Shown here: positions 59,786 through 64,000 of the stretch, in pieces
Layout: each line of letters opens with the position of its first letter
How positions within the stretch are numbered: position 1 is the first letter of the stretch
Source of the DNA: Palsa-1400 sp036501625
Lineage (GTDB): Bacteria; Verrucomicrobiota; Verrucomicrobiia; Limisphaerales; Palsa-1400
Direction: 5' to 3'
Length of the DNA stretch: 64,000 nt
Assembly: GCA_036501625.1 (NCBI GenBank)
Contig: DASXZY010000037.1
Coordinates: 1-64,000, forward strand
The notes under the pieces: model-generated
What the model was told of the DNA's origin: nothing
Seen by the model: only the letters and a program-made list of their open reading frames with translations
Databases searched by the model: none
Program-made: the position numbers and the translations under genes

Positions 59786-60912
59786 AGCCCTGCGTCGTCA
59801 TCCCCTGTTACAACCATGCGGCCACTCTCGAGGCCGTCGCGCGCGCGGCGCAGGCCCATGCCCCCGTGCTGGTGGTCGACGACGGCTCAACCGTTCCACT
59901 GCCGGATTTGCCCGGCATCACGATGATCCGTCTCGAACGCCACGGCGGCAAAGGGGCTGCGCTGCGCGCAGGCTTTGAGCGCGCGCTGGCGTTGGGCTTT
60001 TCCCACGCCATTACGATGGACGCCGACGGCCAGCACTCCGCCCGCGATCTGCCCGCGTTGTTGGCGGTCGCGCGAGAACAGCCGAATGCGCTGGCCGCCG
60101 GCGTGCGGGACTTCTACGCGTCCAACTGCCCGGCCGGGCGCCGCCGTTCCAATCGCGTCTCCACCTTTTGGTTCCGCATCGAAACGGGAGTGGACTTGCG
60201 CGATTCGCAATGCGGGTTTCGCTGCTATCCGCTGGCGCTGGCACAACGATTGAAGATTCGCTCAGGGTGCTACGCGTTTGAATTGGAATTCATGGTGCGC
60301 GCGTCGTGGGTCGGCACACCCATCGTCGCCGTGCCTGTCCAATGCAGCTACGACCCGCACCAATTGCGGCACTCGCACTTTCGCCCGGTGCGCGACTTGG
60401 CGCACATCACGATCATGAATATCGGCCTGGTGCTCCAATCGTGGATTGTCCCGCGAACGCTGCGCGTGGCGTGGTCTTTCGGAGAACCGAAATCGCCGCG
60501 GCAAGCCCTGTTGGAATTCTTTGCCGAGAACGCGCACGACCCGTTGCGGCTTTCGCTGGCGGTGGGGTTGGGATTGTTCTTTGGCATTGCGCCGGTGTGG
60601 GGCTATCAAATGGTGATGGCGTTGGCGGCCGCGCATTTCCTCCGGTTGAACAAAGCGATCACCCTGGTGGCCAGCAACATCTCCATTCCTCCGATGATGC
60701 CCATTATACTTTACTCGGCGCTCGCGCTCGGCCACTGGATGCTGACCGGGCACCGTCTCGCGCTGGATTTCTCAGCGGGCCAGATGACCCGCGCCCGCGG
60801 CATGGAATATCTGGGGCAATGGTTCGTGGGCAGCCTCGTGCTGGCGGCGGCAGTGGCGGCGGTCGGCACGGTCGCGGCCTACGGCGTCGCGCGATGGGTT
60901 CGCCAGCGGTGA
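59782..60912 (+). CDS. GT2 glycosyltransferase fused to DUF2062
   Basis: 376 residues. N-terminal GT2: VVIPCYNHAATLEAVARAAQ, VLVVDDGSTV, GAALRAGFERAL, AITMDADGQHSARDLPALLA (DXD), then a membrane-associated linker (LAHITIMNIGLVLQSWIVPR). The C-terminal 150 residues are DUF2062-like with helices (LSLAVGLGLFFGIAPVWGYQ, ASNISIPPMMPIILYSALAL). The same fusion occurs in aryl-polyene-type clusters. It would mannosylate or glycosylate a lipid carrier or the product. Confidence 0.85.
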   Translation: MKPCVVIPCYNHAATLEAVARAAQAHAPVLVVDDGSTVPLPDLPGITMIRLERHGGKGAALRAGFERALALGFSHAITMDADGQHSARDLPALLAVAREQPNALAAGVRDFYASNCPAGRRRSNRVSTFWFRIETGVDLRDSQCGFRCYPLALAQRLKIRSGCYAFELEFMVRASWVGTPIVAVPVQCSYDPHQLRHSHFRPVRDLAHITIMNIGLVLQSWIVPRTLRVAWSFGEPKSPRQALLEFFAENAHDPLRLSLAVGLGLFFGIAPVWGYQMVMALAAAHFLRLNKAITLVASNISIPPMMPIILYSALALGHWMLTGHRLALDFSAGQMTRARGMEYLGQWFVGSLVLAAAVAAVGTVAAYGVARWVRQR

Positions 60913-63900
60913 AACCGGACCTTTACACCCGGATGTATCTGTGGCTCGCGTCGCATCGGGCGCTCGTGCTTGGGGTCACGCTGCTGATTGCCATTGGCAG
61001 CCTGCTTCTTTCCTCCCGGATTGATTTGGAGGAGGACGTGCTTGCCATTCTTCCGCGGAACGACCAACTCGTCGATGACTACCAATACACGCTGCGCAAG
61101 TTCCGCCAGGTGGACCGTGTTTATTTTGACGTCGGAATAAACCGCGCCGATCCGGACGCATTGGGGCAGGCCGCGGACGACTTGTACGCGAGGCTCGCCA
61201 CCAATTCCGCCTATGCCCGCATCACCTATCGCGTGGAAATGCACGGCCAGGAAAAAGTCGTGAACTTTCTGACCGGCGCATTGCCCAATCTCTTTACCGA
61301 AGCGGACGCAACGGCGCTGGCGCCCAAACTGCAACCCGCCGCTGTGCGCGACTATTTGACCGTCATGCGGCGCAAACTGGCGGGCCTCGATGGCTTGGTG
61401 CTCAAGGACGTCGTCGCTGCCGATCCGGTCGGCATGAGCAGTCTCGTCATCGCGAAGGTGCTCCCGTTGCAGACGGGCTTTGGCGACGCGCAATTGGCCG
61501 ATGGCCGCATCACCAGCGGAGACGGACGCCATGTGTTGTTGATGGCCGAACCGAAATTGCCGTCGTCCAACTCCGGCGCGAGCGCGGCGCTGGTTGACGG
61601 CATGTTGCGGCAGGCGGGTGCTGTCGAACAAAAATTTCCGGGTGTGCATGTGGCAATCACGGGCGGGCACCGCATGACCGTCGATAACGCGACGTTGATC
61701 AAAGGCGACGCCACGCGTTGCATTTTTCTCGGCATGGCGGCCATGCTGATTTTGTGCCTCGCGGCCTACCGCCGGCGCTGGCTGGCGCTAATTACGTTCC
61801 TGCCTTCCATCTTCGGCACACTGGTGGCGGGAGTTGTCCTGATGTTCTGGCAGCGGCATTTGTCCGCCATCGCCACGGGATTCGCGACCATTGCCATCGG
61901 CATCACTGTGGACTATGCCATTTACGTTGTCTATCATCTTGACAATGCGGCCGGCCTGGACGGCCCGGCTGTGGGGCGGCATGTGGCGCGCCTGGTTTTG
62001 CCGATCACCGTCGGCGCGCTGACGACGATGGCGGCCTTCGCGGTCATGGCCACATCCCCTATGCACGGATATCAGCAACTAGGCGTCTTTGGCATGGCGG
62101 GGGTATTTTTTTCGGCCGCGTTCGCGCTGATCATTCTGCCTTTGCTGGTGCCCATTCCGAAAAAAACCGGCCAGGCCTCATTATGGCTGACGCGCTTCAT
62201 GGATAACTTCCACGGGTGGCAATCGCACGGCCGGCCGAAGCTGCTGATCCTGGTGGCCGCGCTCACTGTGGCGGCCGCGTTCGGGGTGCCGCGCCTGCGT
62301 TTTGAAGGCGACATCACCAAGCTCAACGGCATCACTGAAGCCACGCGCCGTGACGAGGAATTGATCCGCAAAACCTGGGGCGATGCTCTTGGCATGACTC
62401 TGGTCGTCGCCCGCGGCGCGACTGAAGACCAGGCTCTGGCTCAAAACGACCGCGCCGCCGAAGCCCTGTCCCATTGGCCCGGCGTGTCGGAGGTTTATTC
62501 GCTGGCGTCTGTTTGCCCGTCGCGCGAGGACCAGGAAAACTATATCCGCCGCTGGCATGAATTTTGGAATCCCCAGCGCCGTGAAGATTTGCGCAAGAAT
62601 CTGGAGCAAATCGGCGGCGAATTGGGCTTCCGGCCCGACGCATTCGCGGCTTTTTGGCAGCGGCTCGAAAAAGACCCGGCGATTCTAACCCTGGAATCGT
62701 TCCGCAACACGCCCCTCGAACAGGCGCTCAACGAACGCGTCGCGCTCGGCCCCGGCGACAACGCCGTGAGCACGCTCTTGAAATTGAAAGACCGCGCCCA
62801 AATCGCTCCGCTGCGGCGCGAACTTGCCGGCATGATCGTGCTGGACAAAAAAGATTTCGCCGAGCACATCGCGCATCTGGCCAAGGAAGGGCTGGGCCGC
62901 TTCGCGTGGAGGACGGCTGTTTTAGTGACAGTGATTGTCTATCTGGCGCTCGGCTCCATCGAACTGGCCGCGGCCACGCTCCTGCCGCTCGCGTTTGCCT
63001 TGCTGTGGACGTTCGGAGTCATGGGCTGGTTGGGACTGCCCATCGATATGATGAACAGCGTGTTCGTCATTTTCATAATCGGCATTGGCGAAGATTACAG
63101 CGTGTTCATGATGACGAGCAAACTGGACGAATGGCGGGGCCGCCCGCCCCGGCTGGCCGCCACCAGCGCGTCCGTCGTCATCTCGGCCCTGACCACCATT
63201 TTTGGATTCGCGGTGCTCGTGTTTGCCCGGCATCCCGTGCTCTTTTCAATGGGCGCCACCGTGCTCATCGGCATGGCCTTCGCCTTCGCCGCCACGCTTA
63301 TTTTGACGCCGCTCTTCATGGACTTGCTCCTGTTCAAGGAGCAGCCGCGCGGCGCCCCGCGATGGTGGCATTTGGCGGGCACAGCCTGGGCCGCCGTCCA
63401 TTTGGGCGGCAGCGAAATCTTTCTTTACTGCGTTCTTCGGCCCTGCCTGAAATTATTCACCCCGGCCTCGGCCGACGCCACCTTGCGCCGCGCGACTCGC
63501 TGGATGGCGCGCGGCGTGGTCAAGGGCCTTCCGTTTGGCCGGTTGGAGTTTCGGAACATCACGCCGGCCACTTTCGATCCCCCGTGCGTCGTCGTCAGCA
63601 ATCATCAATCCGCCGTCGATGTGATGCTGATGGTCAGCCTGCCCGGCGACGTGCGCCAGACTGCCAAAAAACGTATTTTTGACACGCCCATTCTCGGCAT
63701 CGGCTGCAAATTGCTGGGCCACGTGATGGTGGAACCCAATGATCCCGAAACCACTCTGCGCCGCTGCCGGGAAAAATTGGCCGGGGGCGCCTCCGTGCAT
63801 TTTTATCCCGAAGGCACCCGTTCGATGGACTCCTTTCCGCGGCGTTTTCATCGCGGCGCCTTTGAACTGGCGGTGGAGTTGCAGCGGGACATCCTGCCGA

Positions 63901-64000
63901 TTCTCCTGGGCGGCACCAATACCGCCATGCCGCGCGATTCATATTGGTTCGAGCCTTATCATGTGGTCGTGGCCGCGCTGCCGAGAATCACTCCGCAAAA
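60894..64000 (+). CDS. MMPL-type exporter fused to PlsC-like acyltransferase, 3' end cut
   Basis: At least 1035 codons, open to the window edge; a GTG at 60909 is an alternative start overlapping the previous stop. MMPL/RND-type part: two sets of about six helices (GHRMTVDNATLIKGDATRCI; TIAIGITVDYAIYVVYHLDN; LPIDMMNSVFVIFIIGIGED; SALTTIFGFAVLVFARHPVL), with extracytoplasmic loops. From about residue 860 a PlsC domain follows: PPCVVVSNHQSAVDVMLMVS (NHx4D) and ASVHFYPEGTRSMDSFPRRF (EGTR). Export of a lipid-linked pigment or polyene is the expected role. Exporter plus acyltransferase fusion is typical of these clusters. Confidence 0.86.
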   Translation, partial: MGSPAVKPDLYTRMYLWLASHRALVLGVTLLIAIGSLLLSSRIDLEEDVLAILPRNDQLVDDYQYTLRKFRQVDRVYFDVGINRADPDALGQAADDLYARLATNSAYARITYRVEMHGQEKVVNFLTGALPNLFTEADATALAPKLQPAAVRDYLTVMRRKLAGLDGLVLKDVVAADPVGMSSLVIAKVLPLQTGFGDAQLADGRITSGDGRHVLLMAEPKLPSSNSGASAALVDGMLRQAGAVEQKFPGVHVAITGGHRMTVDNATLIKGDATRCIFLGMAAMLILCLAAYRRRWLALITFLPSIFGTLVAGVVLMFWQRHLSAIATGFATIAIGITVDYAIYVVYHLDNAAGLDGPAVGRHVARLVLPITVGALTTMAAFAVMATSPMHGYQQLGVFGMAGVFFSAAFALIILPLLVPIPKKTGQASLWLTRFMDNFHGWQSHGRPKLLILVAALTVAAAFGVPRLRFEGDITKLNGITEATRRDEELIRKTWGDALGMTLVVARGATEDQALAQNDRAAEALSHWPGVSEVYSLASVCPSREDQENYIRRWHEFWNPQRREDLRKNLEQIGGELGFRPDAFAAFWQRLEKDPAILTLESFRNTPLEQALNERVALGPGDNAVSTLLKLKDRAQIAPLRRELAGMIVLDKKDFAEHIAHLAKEGLGRFAWRTAVLVTVIVYLALGSIELAAATLLPLAFALLWTFGVMGWLGLPIDMMNSVFVIFIIGIGEDYSVFMMTSKLDEWRGRPPRLAATSASVVISALTTIFGFAVLVFARHPVLFSMGATVLIGMAFAFAATLILTPLFMDLLLFKEQPRGAPRWWHLAGTAWAAVHLGGSEIFLYCVLRPCLKLFTPASADATLRRATRWMARGVVKGLPFGRLEFRNITPATFDPPCVVVSNHQSAVDVMLMVSLPGDVRQTAKKRIFDTPILGIGCKLLGHVMVEPNDPETTLRRCREKLAGGASVHFYPEGTRSMDSFPRRFHRGAFELAVELQRDILPILLGGTNTAMPRDSYWFEPYHVVVAALPRITPQ

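Overview
The window is GC-rich, densely coded bacterial DNA. I read it as chromosomal sequence of a Verrucomicrobiota lineage (Pedosphaera/Limisphaera-like). The reasons are inference from gene style: several stand-alone pseudopilins with an AFTLIEL-type N-terminus, secreted proteins with CARDB and 'GNGAGLTN' style repeats, a long-form IspG, a split carB, and an aryl-polyene-like pathway. No 16S rRNA gene or intact tRNA gene is present to confirm this.

Layout. 1-2750 is accessory: a CARDB-repeat exported protein running off the left edge, a broken relative, an XRE regulator, and about 840 bp of gene-poor, relatively AT-rich DNA carrying the 5' half of a tRNA-Lys(CTT). 2751-4469 is a secreted glycosidase-like protein behind a very strong Shine-Dalgarno. 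4470-4963 is intergenic and holds copy 1 of a dispersed repeat. 4964-21117 is one long co-directional block of phage-type genes: Mu-like portal, protease/scaffold, decoration-like protein, putative major capsid, connector, tail proteins, fibre, beta-helix and hub-like protein. No terminase, integrase, transposase, tape measure, lysis or replication gene is visible, and three members carry signal peptides. The block ends against a truncated, frameshifted cation/proton antiporter gene.

21893-41307 is mostly core chromosome: rseP-ispG, thpR, an SGNH hydrolase and an alpha/beta hydrolase, a lipoprotein/pseudopilin/PQQ-propeller trio, a xylulokinase-like gene, serS-glgA, a second pseudopilin, the minus-strand set mutM-trpF-tag-unknown, and an outer-membrane barrel. 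41405-48386 holds a GNAT acetyltransferase and a complete RND tripartite efflux operon with its TetR regulator; the regulator and the operon share a 21-bp element abutting both start codons. 48396-49294 is intergenic, with repeat copy 3 and a tandemly duplicated gene tail. Then come an SDR, a third pseudopilin, thrH, the C-terminal half of carB, and a BON-domain protein.

54266-64000 is a tightly overlapping plus-strand operon: an acyl/aryl-CoA ligase, an ACP, a condensation-like acyltransferase, an FAD oxidoreductase, a second PaaK-like ligase, a GT2-DUF2062 fusion, and an MMPL exporter fused to a PlsC acyltransferase that runs off the right edge. This set resembles the accessory and export half of aryl-polyene/flexirubin clusters; no ketosynthase is in the window.

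The most unusual locus is the terminase-less capsid/tail block with exported components. Three copies of a hairpin-bearing intergenic repeat, the half tRNA, and several single-base frameshifts in otherwise gene-like reading frames are the next most interesting signals.
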